NCBI GenBank assembly: GCA_037042915.1
Contig: CM073193.1
Location: forward strand, 930,001-994,000
Origin: Auricularia sp. M13
Lineage: Eukaryota; Basidiomycota; Agaricomycetes; Auriculariales; Auriculariaceae
Direction: 5' to 3'
DNA length: 64,000 bases
In this document: in pieces, positions 1 to 12,025 of the stretch
Numbering within the stretch: position 1 is the stretch's first letter
Layout: each line of letters begins with the position of its first letter
Notes under the pieces: generated by a model
What the model was told of the DNA's origin: nothing
What the model saw: the letters and a program-made list of their open reading frames with translations, nothing else
The model's database searches: none
Made by a program: the position numbers and the translations under genes

Positions 1-236
1 TTCTTGGGTGTTGACTTCTCCTTGGGCAGTGACGTGACTGGCGCTTGTATGTCGAGCGTTTCTACTGCCCCCTCCGCGATGACCACTACCGCCTTCAACT
101 TGCCAGCTCGCCCGCGTTTCTTCGGCGTCGCGGGCTCTGACGTCCGAGTCGGTGCTAGCAGGCTCTTGTCGTGGGCATCTGCAACAGCGGCCATATCTTC
201 CTCGACCTCAGTTATCTTACGCCTTCGTTTGCCCAT
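1..236 (-). CDS. Partial gene (5' end only): lysine-rich, probably nuclear protein
   Basis: An open frame on the minus strand starts with ATG at 236 and runs off the left edge without a stop, so only about 78 N-terminal residues are visible. The start (MGKRRRKITEVEED) is very basic and is followed by a Ser/Thr/Pro-Lys segment (SEPATPKKRGRAGKLK) that resembles a nuclear localisation or AT-hook-like stretch. No catalytic domain is visible. The opposite strand is also open here, but its translation has no protein-like features and I treat it as a shadow. I do not recognise the family. Confidence 0.45.
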   Translation of the reverse strand, partial: MGKRRRKITEVEEDMAAVADAHDKSLLAPTRTSEPATPKKRGRAGKLKAVVVIAEGAVETLDIQAPVTSLPKEKSTPK

Positions 237-955
237 AGCTATAAGTGTCGCAGCCGTCCGGAAGTGGGACTTGGTGCCTGTCCTGCCCGTGATGTCGCGT
301 ACCAGTAGGAAGTGCCGAGAGGTCCGAGTCAAGAGCGCGAGTATGCTGGCCACGGCGTGTAACCTGGAACGGTCTGTAAAATCTGAGGACAAGCTTGTTT
401 TCGGAGCTTGTGGCCCCTACGTAGGGCTTGAGCGATCTCGGCCGGGCATCGATCGAGGGGACTTGGTCTAGTCGGTTTGCCTCCGGTGGCTTGAGCTCAC
501 AGCTTGTGTTGAAGTTCGCAAGGGCGGTGGTGTCGTCTTGGGAACTTCTTGATCACTGTGGCTTCAGGCTTCCACGCTGCTTGCCAAGGACGCTGAAGAA
601 GACGGCTCGCTCTTGACTTTTGCGAGCAGGTAAACGTTGAACACAAGACTACAACGATCCTTGATGACCATGCACCCTATTGTAATACATCAGCAACAAC
701 ACCTGTACAATTTAATAATACGACCCATTACTCTCTGGCGTTCGCGAGTTGTGTACGTTGGCCGGCCATCCCTGAGCGCAAAGTGCAAGACAGCCACGTC
801 CGGGTAATCTTTATGAGTATAAGTGCTGGAAGCGTATTTGCGCTCGTTCAGTATAGCCATTATGGTAATAATTAAGGTTTTAGTGACTGCCGAATACGAG
901 GAGAAACGCGCTTCAATCTCCGACTTTGCCTCTTGACCTCGGATCTGCTCCTTCC
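237..955. other. Intergenic region with divergent promoters
   Basis: About 720 bases lie between the divergent starts of the left-edge gene and HIS6. Short open frames near 430-610 show no protein-like features. I see no repeat, RNA gene or further gene here. Confidence 0.4.
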
Positions 956-2086
956 ATGCCAGATCATCTGCGCAGAACGCACTTCAGGCCGTGCATCGAC
1001 CTCCATGGCGGCGTAGTTAAGCAGATCGTTGGCGGCACCTTGTCGGACGATGCCTCGCTGCTGCAAACGAACTTTGTCGCCTCGTGCGTCGCTCTACTGG
1101 GTACTTCACTCCCCAATCTCATGCACGAGGCTGCTTTCATGCGATCCCTCGAACCATTTCTTGTCTTCTAATAACTTGATTCCCTGTGGGAAATACCTCC
1201 ACTTTGTCTTCGGTCGGCCGAAACCTGGACCGGGTGCCATTCTGCTCTGGCTTGTGCAGCTCATCAGCCGCCCACTTTGCCGCTCTTTACAAACAGCACA
1301 ATCTAACTGGAGGTCATGTCATCATGCTGGGTCCCAATAATGATGCGGCTGCACGAGAGGCTTTGTCCGCGTGGCCTGGCGGTCTTCAGGTTGGCGGTGG
1401 CATCAACGCGACGAATGCCCGCACATGGCTTGACGCTGGCGCATCCAAAGTCATTGTGACCTCCTACCTGTTTCCGGAAGGGAAATTCTCTCTGGAACGA
1501 CTGCAAACTCTGAGCTCTCTGGTCGGCAGAGAACGGCTCGTCGTGGACGTCTCGTGTCGCCGTAAAGGCGAGAGGTGGTTCATCGCCATGGACAAATGGC
1601 AGCGTATAACGGAGATGGAAGTGAACAAAGGTCAGCCTGAAACATTTTACTGGTGCAACTGTCTGATGCCTTGTTGCAGAGTCTCTTGATTTGCTCGCCC
1701 AGTATTGCAGCGAGTTCCTCGTCCATGCTGCGGATGTGGAAGGCTTGTGCCAGGGAATAGATTCGGAGCTTGTCGAACGCCTTGGGGAGTGGGTCACAAT
1801 TCCCACAACATATGCGGGCGGCGCAAAAAGGACGTTGCTGTCTCTGTTTCTTGTTGATCTCAGCTGACAATCGCATCTTCAGGCATCGAAGACATCGAGC
1901 TTGTCGAACGGCTCAGTCATGGGAAAGTGGACCTGACGTACGGAAGGTATGCATTTTTATCGCATTCAACACCTCACGCGAGCCTCACCCGTCGTCAGCT
2001 CGTTGGACCTGTTTGGCGGCACGTTCGTCAAGTTTGGCGATCTTTGCGCACGCGAGGAGCGTCTCCGGTCGAACGGCAGTCTCTAA
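956..2086 (+). CDS. HIS6: Phosphoribosylformimino-5-aminoimidazole carboxamide ribotide isomerase (histidine biosynthesis)
   Basis: Catalyses the Amadori rearrangement of ProFAR to PRFAR, the fourth step of histidine synthesis, in the cytosol. Exons 956-1083, 1260-1630, 1680-1829, 1883-1946 and 1999-2086 give 266 residues, close to the roughly 260 of yeast His6. Family landmarks appear in order: [86 protein letters not shown] and SSLDLFGG. An in-frame ATG at 926 is an alternative start; 956 better matches the short leader of relatives. Intron 3 (1830-1882) has a GGACGT donor where GT is expected; no canonical donor restores the frame. The gene is convergent with the next one. Confidence 0.93.
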
Positions 2087-2132
2087 TTCGGACGATCTAA
2101 ACAATCATACATCTGAACGAATTATGGCAGCT

Positions 2133-2580
2133 TCACCGGAACCGAACAGTCTTCCCGCTATATGACCCGAGATACCAGCCCAGCAATACACCACCAAGCC
2201 CATCAGATAGCGCAACGAGCAAGAGATCAGTCGCGCTGTCGTATAGGCGCGGATCGCGCCCGCGAGTCGTTATCCACCGCACGGTCGCGAGCACACCGAG
2301 TGCCAGGCGGATGGGCACGGCCGCGTGGAGGAACTGGTTTTCCTCCAGCGGCACATACGATGTCGCGATATCTGAAGCCAGCTTATTCAGCACTGTTTCT
2401 GAGGCTTGGGGCGTGTGACATACATGTCATCCCTAGCGCGGCGAGTGCGATGCCCTGGATGGACTTGTCTCCACCGGGCCCCTTTGGTGTCTTGAATATG
2501 AGAGACAACCCGTGAGCTGTTATCCCGAGCGCGTGAACGAGTATTGGCCACGGGAGGTTGATGGAGGACAGTATTGCCAT
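2133..2580 (-). CDS. Small multi-pass membrane protein, conserved but uncharacterised
   Basis: Two exons (2580-2424 and 2371-2133) encode about 131 residues. The 52 nt intron is canonical, with a branch-like CTGAAT. Three or four hydrophobic stretches are visible: around residues 5-30, 42-60, 68-88 and 100-120. Between them are the polar motifs SYVPLEENQFLHAAVP and LVALSDGLGG. The protein resembles short uncharacterised basidiomycete membrane proteins I recall, but I cannot name a family. An in-frame ATG at 2619 would add 13 residues. It ends 46 bp from the HIS6 stop, tail to tail. Confidence 0.65.
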
Positions 2581-2859
2581 TGTCGTCTCGGGTGCTGCGG
2601 AGATGCTTGCAGGCTGCATCCTGGCTCAATGGCTGATATAGGTATGCTGCGACTTACTAAACCAGCGTTCCTCCGGCGCCCCGGTCACAAGTGGTTATGA
2701 GAGAAAGGATTATGAAGATGATGATTAGGAATCTCACAAGTTGGGCGACCTGACCTAGGTCACGGCTTTATATTCCTATGTCCGCATCCTCGGAGATACT
2801 GTGCTCAGTGGCGTTGTTGTGTTTGAAGCTCCGATCTCTGTTCTCTCCCAGCCTACGGT

Positions 2860-4297
2860 ATGGCCACGGTGCACCCCAGCCGCATGGGACTTGTGCCCCT
2901 GGACAGCTCTCGCCGATACGATGGTTCTGCGCCTGGCAGGGACAAGGACAGAAGCCGAAGTCGTAGCCGCAGTCGCGAGCGCAGACACGACCGCCGCGAT
3001 GAGCGAAGTAGGAGCCGCGAACGCACGCGCCGACCAAGCCCGCGCAGACAGAGCCCGTCTTACGATGGACGTGGCCGCAGGCCGAGCCCGTCGTACGACT
3101 CTTACCGCGGCCGCGGGCAGCCGCCTAACCGCGACGAAGCTACTGCGCCGCCGCCGCGTTCGATGTACCCGCCGCGGAACGGACCGCTGCATATGGATAA
3201 CGGGATGCTGCCTGGCGGTATGCCGCGCCCTCCACCCAATCTGGCTCCTGGTGGTGGTGGGGGGTCCGGATTCCTCGAAAGGTCAGTACTTGCGGTAAAC
3301 GCAGTTCGGTGATAGTCAGGCTTATTGCATTCCAGTCGACGCGAACAGCGCGCAGCAATGACGTTCAGCATCTGGCCCAAGAGTCCTAATCCTCATCGTG
3401 ACGACGAGTAAGTTCCTGTTGATCTGCCTTGGGATGTCTAGTTCTCATTTTTTAATCTGCAGTTCAGACGATGACCGCCGTAAATCGTCCAGAAAGCACG
3501 GCAAACGGCGCCGTTCGCCATCGACCGACGCGACGTCGAGCTCTGAGGACGACCGCCGGCGCCGCAAAGATAAGAAACGTTCTCGGCACAGCGAGTCCAA
3601 GCGCAAGAGCCACCGGAGCAAGCGCCGACACGATGACTCGGACGACGAGGACCGCGACCGGCACAGACGCCATCGCCACCGCTCGCGTACGCGCAGCCGC
3701 AGCCGCACTCGTAGTCGCAGCCACCGCTCTCGCTCGCGTCCCCATGATGGACGCGACGAAGACGACGAATGGGTTGAGAAACCTGTTACAGCGCCTTTGG
3801 TCGTCGCGGCAGCCTCAGCTTCGCCTGAGCGTCGCCCTGCACCTGCGCAATCATCTTCTGCTGCTGCTGCCGACGATAACGATGATGACGTTGAGGTCGG
3901 CCCCGTACCGCCCTCGGACGGCGGCGGTCCCACGACGCTGAACGAGCGGGCGTACGGCGGGCAGCTGCTGCGCGGCGAGGGCTCCGCTATGGCGGCCTTC
4001 CTGCAGGGCGACGACGGGATCAAGACGCGCATCCCGCGGCGTGGCGAGATCGGGTTGCTGCCCGAGCAGATTGAGCAGTACGAGAGCGTCGGGTACGTGA
4101 TGAGCGGCTCGAGGCACCGGCGCATGAACGCCGTGCGCATGCGCAAGGAGAACCAGGTCATCAGCGCCGAGGAGAAGCGCGCCGTGCTCAAACTCCAAAA
4201 GGAGGAGCGCGAGCGGCGCGAGGCGCTGCTGCGCGAGGAGTTCAAGGAGCTTGTGCAGGACAAGTTGAAGAATGCTGTTGCGGGCCCCAGGCAATAG
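2860..4297 (+). CDS. NKAP-family RS-rich nuclear protein (NF-kappa-B-activating protein homologue)
   Basis: Exons 2860-3281, 3336-3407 and 3463-4297 encode 442 residues. The N-terminal two thirds is low-complexity RS/RD dipeptide and acidic sequence typical of splicing-associated proteins. The C-terminal roughly 100 residues carry the NKAP signature: IPRRGEIGLLPEQIEQYES, YVMSGSRHRRMNAVRMRKEN and ISAEEKRAVLKLQKEER. Animal NKAP proteins bind RNA and act in splicing and transcriptional repression; a similar nuclear role is inferred. All introns are canonical. The gene follows the small membrane-protein gene head to head, about 280 bp apart. Confidence 0.88.
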
Positions 4298-4553
4298 CTA
4301 TAGGTAACGCTGTGTCAATTGTCCCTCGTTGTATCCCGAACTCCTAGCTCTATAGTTGTGCTTTTCAAATGCAAACCTCGCCGTCCTGTTGCTCTGACCC
4401 ACAGAGTTGTTGCGGGTTGTATGTAACGGAGGCTATTCGGAGGCTCGGACAGCCGTCCTCATGACCTCGCTTGAGCAAGCTACTATGTCACCCGACTCCC
4501 GGAAGCCTATAAGTATCAGCTCGCTCGCTTGCTCTTGACCAGCACCTTCCACC

Positions 4554-7312
4554 ATGCCGCCCAGACTCCCGACGCGCAACGCCATCTTCAGGCTCATGAA
4601 CGCGACGCAGCACGGCGCCTGCCCGTGCCATGGTTGCCGCTCTGGCTCGGCCGGCGCGCATGCTGTCCAGGGCTTGCTGCACCGCAAGTTTGCGACGCCC
4701 GTGGATATGCCACAGAAGGAATATGCCTTCGAGGTGCGTTTACGACGCTGGATGATACGCTAACAGGCTGAGAGCGGCTGCCGGCGCTGTAGGTTGCGGC
4801 GGCCAACTTGCGCTTCGGTGACGGCGTGACCAGCGAAGTCGGCATGGACTTCAAGAACCAGGGTGCTACCAAGGTTTGTGGACTGTATGCTGTGGGTCTC
4901 ACAGTGATCTCGCGAGCTCGCAACGATGCTAGCAGCGACATGCTGCGATGACAACGTTGGTGACAATGCGAACGATGTCGGCAGAGCTGTCTCAGCCGCC
5001 GTATGACTCTTCTTGAGCTGGCGTTGCGACTCTTGCTACCACCTCGTCTTGCAATGGCTGCGAGCACTGTGATACCCCCAATGCAGGTCTCACGAACGGA
5101 GTACTGAATGTCCTGCAGATTGGTGTGTTCACGGACCAGAACGTGGCAAAGCTGCTGCCGATGCGCATGGTGAGACCAATTCTCGTGTTCAGAATTCCTC
5201 CTTCACCTGGGAATTGTTCTCCGGAACGAGCGCATATTGCGTTTGCGCTGGCGACAACCTATTCGCGGGACGTGCGGGCTCAGCATATGCTTTTACATGC
5301 AAGACGATCCTCCGTCGCGACGACCCGTGTGCACAGGACACTGCGGCATGTCAGAACCCTGCTTGGTGCATGACCATTGGGTCTGAACATGCTCCGTTCG
5401 ATCGTCTCAAAGGGATCTGGCAAGACATGCTCGATTCTGGGCGCTATCTCTCTCTGCTTCCAGGCGCTTGTTTACTGTCTTACAAAGTGCTGACCACTTC
5501 CTTCATTTGCAGGCTGTTGATTCGCTCGAGCAATACGCGGGAGCGCCATTCGAGGTCTTCCAGAACGTCTCTGTCGAGCCGACCGAGGACAGCTTCCGCG
5601 AAGCCATTGAGTTCGCGCGTAAGCATGACTTCAGCCACTTCCTTGCGTAAGCGTATGCAATTCTGGTATCGCTTTCTTCTGATGTGCTGCAGTGTGGGTG
5701 GCGGGAGCGTTATGGATACGGCAAAGGCAGCGAACCTGTAAGCGAGGCACACATCGGAGGGTATCACAGTGCCCGCAACGTTTCGCGCGGCGATAGCTAG
5801 GACATGTCGCCACCGCGCGATCTAGCCTGCTGCGACGTTGTCAAGCGAGTTTTCATGCCTTGCATAGCTCGCAACGCCCCTACGCAACTTGCGCGCAACA
5901 GCACTTGTTGCGGATTTCATGGGAGCGCTGTCACGAAATGTTGCGAGCTCGCTGTGACGCCCCTACTGCAAGTCAATTGGCTCACCAAGTTCACAGGTTC
6001 ACTGCCTACCCAGAGGCCGACCTTTTTGACTTCATCAACGCGCCGGTCGGAAAGGGTCTTCCCATCTCGAAAACATTGCGCCCTTTGATAGCAGGTACAG
6101 TGCCACGCACATTTCCTGCGACGATGAGGCGCTGAGCAGGTTTGTCCATTGCGCAGTGCCTACCACGGCCGGAACGGGCAGCGAGACCACCGGCACGGCC
6201 ATCCTCGACATCCCGTCTAAAAACTTCAAGACGGGCATCGCGAACCGCGCGCTGCGCCCGACGCTCGGCATCGTCGACACGCGCAACACGGAGTCGTGCC
6301 CTACTGCCGTCCACATCAGCTCTGGGCTGGATGTTGTGCGTCTCGTGGTCTTGGCTAGTATCGTATTGCTCATGTGTATTTTCAGCTGTTCCATGCTATG
6401 GAGTCGTACACCGCCATTCCGTACACCGAGCGCATGCCCCGCCCGTCCAACCCCATTCTGCGTCCTGGTAAGCTCGTGCGCACGGTCTGGTTGTGCTGAG
6501 CTGATGTCGTGCAGCGTACCAAGGCAGCAACCCCATTGCCGATATCTTCAGCTTGTGGGCGGTCCGACAGGCCGTCGAGCACCTGCCGCGCATTGCTAAG
6601 AACCCAGACGCGCACGAGTCGCGCCATCAGATGCTGTCTGTCGTATCTGAAACACCGCGCGCTGGTTCTGACTTTCGTGTGTCTTGGGCAGGCTGGCCGC
6701 GACGTTCGCGGGCATCGCGTTTGGTAACGCCGGCGTGCACTTGTGCCATGGCATTTCGTACCCTGTACGTTCTAAATTGAATCTTTATTCCCTGCGACCG
6801 ACCAAGAGCGTTGTAGATCTCCGGCCTCAACAAGACCGGGCCCAAGTACAAACACGCGGGCTACAAAGTCGACAAGCCCATCATCCCGCACGGCGTCTCC
6901 GTCGCGCTGACCGGACCCGCTGGTATGCCATCCACAATTCTCCCGCGCCTCGTTGTCAAATCTGACATGCACAACAGTCTTCCGCTTCACGGCGCCGTCC
7001 TCGCCCTCGCGCCACCGCGAGCTCATCTCCGTCTTTGCGGACTACGTCCCGCCGACGGTGCCGATTGACCGGCTCGCGGATGAGGACCTCGGCCCCGCGC
7101 TTTACGACGCCGTCGCGCGCTTCCTCGATAACCTCGGCGTGCCGCGCGGCCTCAAGGCGGTCGGGTATACCGAGGCTGACGTGCCGCGCCTCGTCAAGGG
7201 CGCCATCCCGCAGCGCCGCGTGCTGGACCTTGCGCCGGGCATCGGGGATGTAGCTGGCGCGGATGGGGAGGAGCATTTGACGGAGATCGTCACGGCTTCG
7301 TTGGCTTATTAG
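4554..7312 (+). CDS. Hydroxyacid-oxoacid transhydrogenase, mitochondrial (iron-containing ADH family)
   Basis: Interconverts 4-hydroxybutyrate plus 2-oxoglutarate and succinate semialdehyde plus 2-hydroxyglutarate. Twelve exons (4554-4733, 4793-4873, 5119-5169, 5513-5646, 5693-5737, 5997-6094, 6157-6335, 6386-6467, 6515-6635, 6692-6764, 6817-6922, 6978-7312) give 494 residues. Iron-ADH motifs are clear: VGGGSVMDTAKAAN, VPTTAGTGSETTGTAI, HAMESYTA, GNAGVHLCHGISYP and a C-terminal IPQRRVL. The Arg-rich N-terminus (MPPRLPTRNAIFRLMNATQ) suits mitochondrial import. Introns 2, 3 and 5 (245, 343 and 259 nt) are much longer than the rest; I see no gene inside them. A TATAAG lies about 45 bp before the ATG. 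Confidence 0.92.
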
Positions 7313-7902
7313 GCGGAATTCCTGTGGTAGTCGAGCTAAGGTGGAGAGGAGAAACGAGTCATTCTCTCCTGAGGCAATAGCAAATGTTGATTGCAGTGAA
7401 TGAATGGATTTTTTTTTTTCTTGGGCCTGGCGCTTGGCGGCTTGTGACGCGTGTTCAAAGTCCGCTGATTTGGTTCAACTTCTACTTGCCTTCGTTGCAT
7501 CGAGAGCCGTGCCGCTGTTTGCGCTGACTACGACCCGACGACGCGGTTCCTCTATATGCCGCTTATATGTGCCTTTTACGTGGTTTCTCTTTGCGGGCCG
7601 GCGGCCACTCATTTGCCCGTTGATGGCCTCGTGCGACGTGCTTATGGTCTTGCGCGTCCCCAACTCTGGCTCTGGCATTCATTCCTGTTGATGGGAACCT
7701 CCACGCTGAAACGCCTGTATTCATGAAGTGTACCTTGTGCGGCTGCTGAGTGGGTCTCGGGCTCTGCTGCGCACAAAAATGTGTGCAGTGGACCTGGCTT
7801 GGCGTCTGGCCCTGGTGATCCTGCGGCCATAACGCGGCGCACCTGACGACTCAAAAATGCAGACACTCCCATTGGGCCCTTCCATCATCCTCTTCCCTCA
7901 CT
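7313..7902. other. Intergenic region upstream of the peroxidase gene
   Basis: A T-rich run lies near 7407-7420 and TATA-like sequences (CTATATG, TTATATG) near 7551-7570. No open frame here shows family features. Confidence 0.4.
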
Positions 7903-10069
7903 ATGGTTCCCTCGTGCGGGCGCCTCGCCATCTTCCTCATCGCAGCGGCGAATGCGAACGCGTATATCTGGCCGAACCCGCGTCTGGACGACATTGAGAG
8001 CGCGCGCTGGGATGCCGACGGGTGGAACGTCCGCACGTCGATTATGAGCGGCCTCAAGCCCTGCGACTTTTTCTTTCGCGGACCGAACAAGGGCAGGTCG
8101 AATGCTGCAGATTGGATACGCACCGTCAGCCTTTTGCCTGTGTCCTGCTATGTTGAGCTGAGGAGCTCTGGGTGTCTGTCCAGGCTTTCCATGACATGGC
8201 TACACATGACACTGTCACTGGCACTGGTGGTATGGACGCTTCTATTCGATTTGAGACCTCTCGCGCAGAGGTACGCTGGTGGTCACAAGGATAAATGACA
8301 CAACGGCTGACGAGACTTGCTAGAACGCCGGTACTGGCTTCTCCAATACCCTTTCCTTCTTCCGCGGAGATCCCGGGCGCTATCTTTCCAGTGCGCCCCC
8401 ACTGAATATTGATGATTTTGCCGAGACCTCACCCTGATCGCAGTGGCGGACGTTCTTGGACTTGCCATGGTCTACTCTGTTGAGAACTGGTATGTTGTGT
8501 AGCCCTTATCATTATTCTATAAGAAGTTTTACACGCTCGCTGCATCTAGCGGCGGTCCCGAGGTCGATTTTCGCGGAGGACGCATTGACGCAGCCGTAGC
8601 GAATGATCCCGGCGTACCAGAGCCTCAGGGCAGCCTCCCGGACCATATCGCTGCGTTCGCCCGGATGGGATTTAATCAGTCCGAGATGATTGGTCTTGTG
8701 GCTTGCGGACACACTATTGGTCTGTTCGTTCCACTGCATGTCAGTGGTATGCTCACGCCTGCTTAGGGTGAGTCCTCAAGTACAGACATTACCCAAGTCC
8801 AAATGCTAACGCAGAATTAGAGGCGTACAGAAGACTGCCTTTCCCGATCTCGTTCAGGATCTCCATGACCCGACTAATGAGGAAAACAACGCTCCGTTCG
8901 ACAGCACTGTCGTCCATTTCGATAACGATATGTGAGCACCTTCCTTTCCCTGACGATGCATCGCTTTGCATACTGAACCTGACTCCAGCGCAAAGGAGTA
9001 TGTCGCTGGAACAACTACGAACCCACTTGTCGTGAATCCGCTGGATGAATTCAACTCGGACAAGAGAATATTCGGAAGTGATGGAAACCAGACGATGCTC
9101 GCGTGAGTTGTACACCTGAGACGTGCTTGCCTTTCTCCTAACCAGTCGTTAACACCAGCTTCTCCCGGGATGCCGCTCACTTTGCGCAGACCTGTGCCGC
9201 TCTGCTCTCGCGCATGATCGATGTTGTGCCGCGGGGTGTGCAACTGACAGAAGTCATAAAGCCTCTAGCGGTCAAGCCGCATGGTCTTGAGCTCGTCTAC
9301 AGGGGTACAGGAGCACTCTCATTCACGGGAGAAGTGCGGGTAAGCATGTTTACAAGTCCCATAGCCTTGCGTCGTCTGAATCGTCCTCAGCTGTGGAATC
9401 CCTCCGTCAATCCCTCCCGCAGAGTACGCATGGTGTGGTCAGATCGCAACGGCGCTCAGACCTCCGTTCCACTGGCACATCTTCCCGAAATGGTCGGCAG
9501 CGCGGCGGGCGGTAGGTACCGCTCTGAGTGGTATTCGTGGAACATCGTCCCAACGGGCAACTCCACCGCGGGCCGTATCACAGAGCAGCTTGGAATCACT
9601 GGGCTGCATTTCGAGGTCGACGAGAGTAACGGCGGCACTGTCAAGATAGAGAATCAGCAGGGACTCGGGTTCCCCGTCAGCGACACCGTTGTGTTCTCAG
9701 AGACGTCGTGTAAGACATCGGATGGATGGCCCAGTCTAGGTCGGTATCGTGTTGCAGTGAGTTTCTCTTTCGCAAAGTCATTCGATGCTCGTCTCTCACA
9801 TAATTCAGGTCCGCCGTGATACCCGCCCGCACCGCGTGTACTTGACGGGCGATGGCGGCTTTGTGAATGGTCTCCCTAGCTTCTTCACTATCGACATACC
9901 ACCCCCTACGAACTCATCCGGAACGGGTCCATATGAAATTTGGTCTGTGGAGCTGAACGAGGACCAGGTATTTCAGACTTTTACCTTGTCCTTCGAGAAG
10001 GACGCGAGCGGCGCCTTCTTTGATGTCGCTGCCGAGCGCCTGCCGTTCAACTTTCCGCTTTGCGACTGA
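7903..10069 (+). CDS. Secreted plant-type heme peroxidase with an extra C-terminal region
   Basis: Exons 7903-8124, 8184-8270, 8324-8390, 8444-8489, 8550-8719, 8823-8931, 8989-9102, 9159-9339, 9391-9756 and 9809-10069 give 540 residues. The start (MVPSCGRLAIFLIAAANANA) is a signal peptide. The distal heme site is RTAFHDMATHD, assembled across the exon 1/2 junction. The proximal site is MIGLVACGHTIGG, with the heme-ligand His. The peroxidase domain covers about residues 20-330. The last roughly 200 residues are beta-rich (FTGEVRLWNP, YSWNIVPTGN, IDIPPPTNSSG) and I cannot assign them. Oxidation of extracellular substrates with H2O2 is inferred; the substrate cannot be told, and I see no clear Mn-binding or LiP-type surface motif. 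Confidence 0.85.
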
Positions 10070-10338
10070 TCGCTGGAAGCATTTTGTGGTTGGAACATCG
10101 AATTCTCTTTCTGCGACCGCCGATATTTTATCATAGAATACCTATAATCACAGAGCATGTGCTACCGCAGATGCTGAATACACATCATTTTCCCTTCACC
10201 TAATTCATCCATTTGCAACCAACCGCGGAGCTCCGACGAGTCCAAGTCATACATCCGGTAAAAAGCGGACAGTTTTTTCGCCATTCGCTAATCGCTTCTG
10301 CTCGTTGCAGCTTATCATCGAAACTATCACTTGCGGCT

Positions 10339-11724
10339 ATGAGCACTCGGTGTTCGCAAGAGAGTGGCACCTCTCGAAATTCACATGACATCTTCGCCGA
10401 GTCGCTCGACCTCGATGCGATTCGCGCAATCGCCATCGAGACTCACCAGGCCGTAGCCACACTACCTGACATCACTTGCAGTGTTGTGCAGCCATATAGC
10501 ATGGGCTCATATAATGTTGTTTACGAGCTGCGCTTCTCGGACCAACGCTCCTGGGCCATTCGCATCCCGTTCAACGCTGACTCCAAGGCAGTGCGCCGTA
10601 GTCTACTATGTCACGAGTTCGTCGCTACACGCACCTCCCTTCCAGTGCCCAAGATTCATGCTTACTCGCTCGACTCCAATAATGCCCTGCATCATCCCTA
10701 CATCATCATGGATTTTGCTCGAGGGAGGCGGCTCGTCGATGTTTGGTATGATCGGTCCTGGTGGACAGGCTCACGATCGAAAACGCGCACTCTCGTCTCA
10801 CTCGCTCAGTACATGGTGCAACTTGCATCCATCGAGTTTGACCAGATCGGTGCGCTTGACCGCGACGACGCTACTGGCGCGTACTTCATCGGGGAGTTTC
10901 CATCACGTTTCGAACTCACTCCAGACTTCGACGGCCCCGATTATGCTCTTGGTCCATTCGAGACACAGACAGCGTGCTTGAAGACCTTGCTCTCTAGCCT
11001 TAGGGCCGAGGCTTCGTCTGAATACCACGTACTTCTGCAGCTCTTCATCGACGAGATCCCAGATCCAAGATTCGACTCAGCTCCTTTCACCGTCGGACAC
11101 CCCGATCTTGATTCGCAGAACGTTTTCGTCGATGAAGCGACGGGAGAAGTTTCTGCGCTCATTGATTTCGACGGTTTAGCCGCCCTTCCCCGCCAGGTCG
11201 GCGCGCTGGCCTACCCCGCGTGGCTCACAGTTGACTGGGACCCGCCGGCATACGAAAGCTACAAGAGGATGAATCGCTACGACCACGCGGATGCCTTGCA
11301 CGAGTTTCGTACCATCTACCTCGAAGCTGTACGCGAGTACGGGGGAGACGCCTGCGCGGACGTGACGCGCAACTCTCACGTCACGCAGGCTGTATGGAAC
11401 GCACTCGCAGTCCGGACGGCAATGGCCCCAATCATACATCAGCTTGGGAAGCTGCTCTGCGGCTCGGCTCGGCGCACATTGTTTTTCGTCCTGGCGATAT
11501 CGAAGTCTGGGTGGCTCACGCGGGATCGCGGAGAAATGATCAGGATGCCAGGTCAGTCATCCGTCAAGTCTATCGTTTGATTGACGGATGACCTTCTGAA
11601 CCGCTAATTCATGTCATGAAATGTAGAATTTCTCGAGCGCGCTGAACTCCTTGGAGAGGACGAAGAAGAAGCTTACGTCGAAGATGACCCGCACGCAATT
11701 GAGATTGGTCCTCAGGCTGTATGA
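10339..11724 (+). CDS. Aminoglycoside phosphotransferase (APH)-fold protein kinase-like enzyme
   Basis: Exons 10339-11551 and 11627-11724 encode 436 residues. The APH/choline-kinase signature is intact: GSYNVVYELRF as nucleotide loop, WAIRIPF with Arg in the place often held by the ATP-binding Lys, VGHPDLDSQNVFVD as catalytic loop (HxDxxxxN), and ALIDFDG as metal-binding Asp. The C-terminus ends in an acidic tail (GEDEEEAYVEDDP). Fungal APH-fold proteins are numerous and mostly have unknown small-molecule or protein substrates; none is assigned here. The frame is open 126 bp upstream to 10213, so a longer N-terminus is possible. It lies about 270 bp after the peroxidase gene, same strand. Confidence 0.85.
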
Positions 11725-12025
11725 TTCGCTGGATAAATCCCTCTAGTATCGCGCGTTCTTGGCGTCGAGAAAATCCAATTGTTCCACACATATACTCTCA
11801 GAAAAGTCGAAGTGGAAGCTGTCTGCCCTTGCCTTCAGCCGAAATATAGATAGAGGGGCGGTTGCAAGCTCTCTCCAATAGATTATTCACACAGGTCAAG
11901 TCAAGTCTGCCCCCTCGTCCTCAATGTTATGCGTCGATGTATTCGTCATATTACGGATACTGTATATTATATGCTAAACAGAAAATAATTTGCATCACTG
12001 GTGCCCGACAATGTCGGATGCAGCG

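Noticed and set aside
4-616. Plus-strand open frames at the left edge
   Set aside because: The minus strand gives a more protein-like basic N-terminus; the plus frames have no family features.
5214-5741. Open frame inside the long third intron of the transhydrogenase gene
   Set aside because: It overlaps exons 4 and 5 in the wrong frame and shows no domain; the flanking exons join cleanly in phase.
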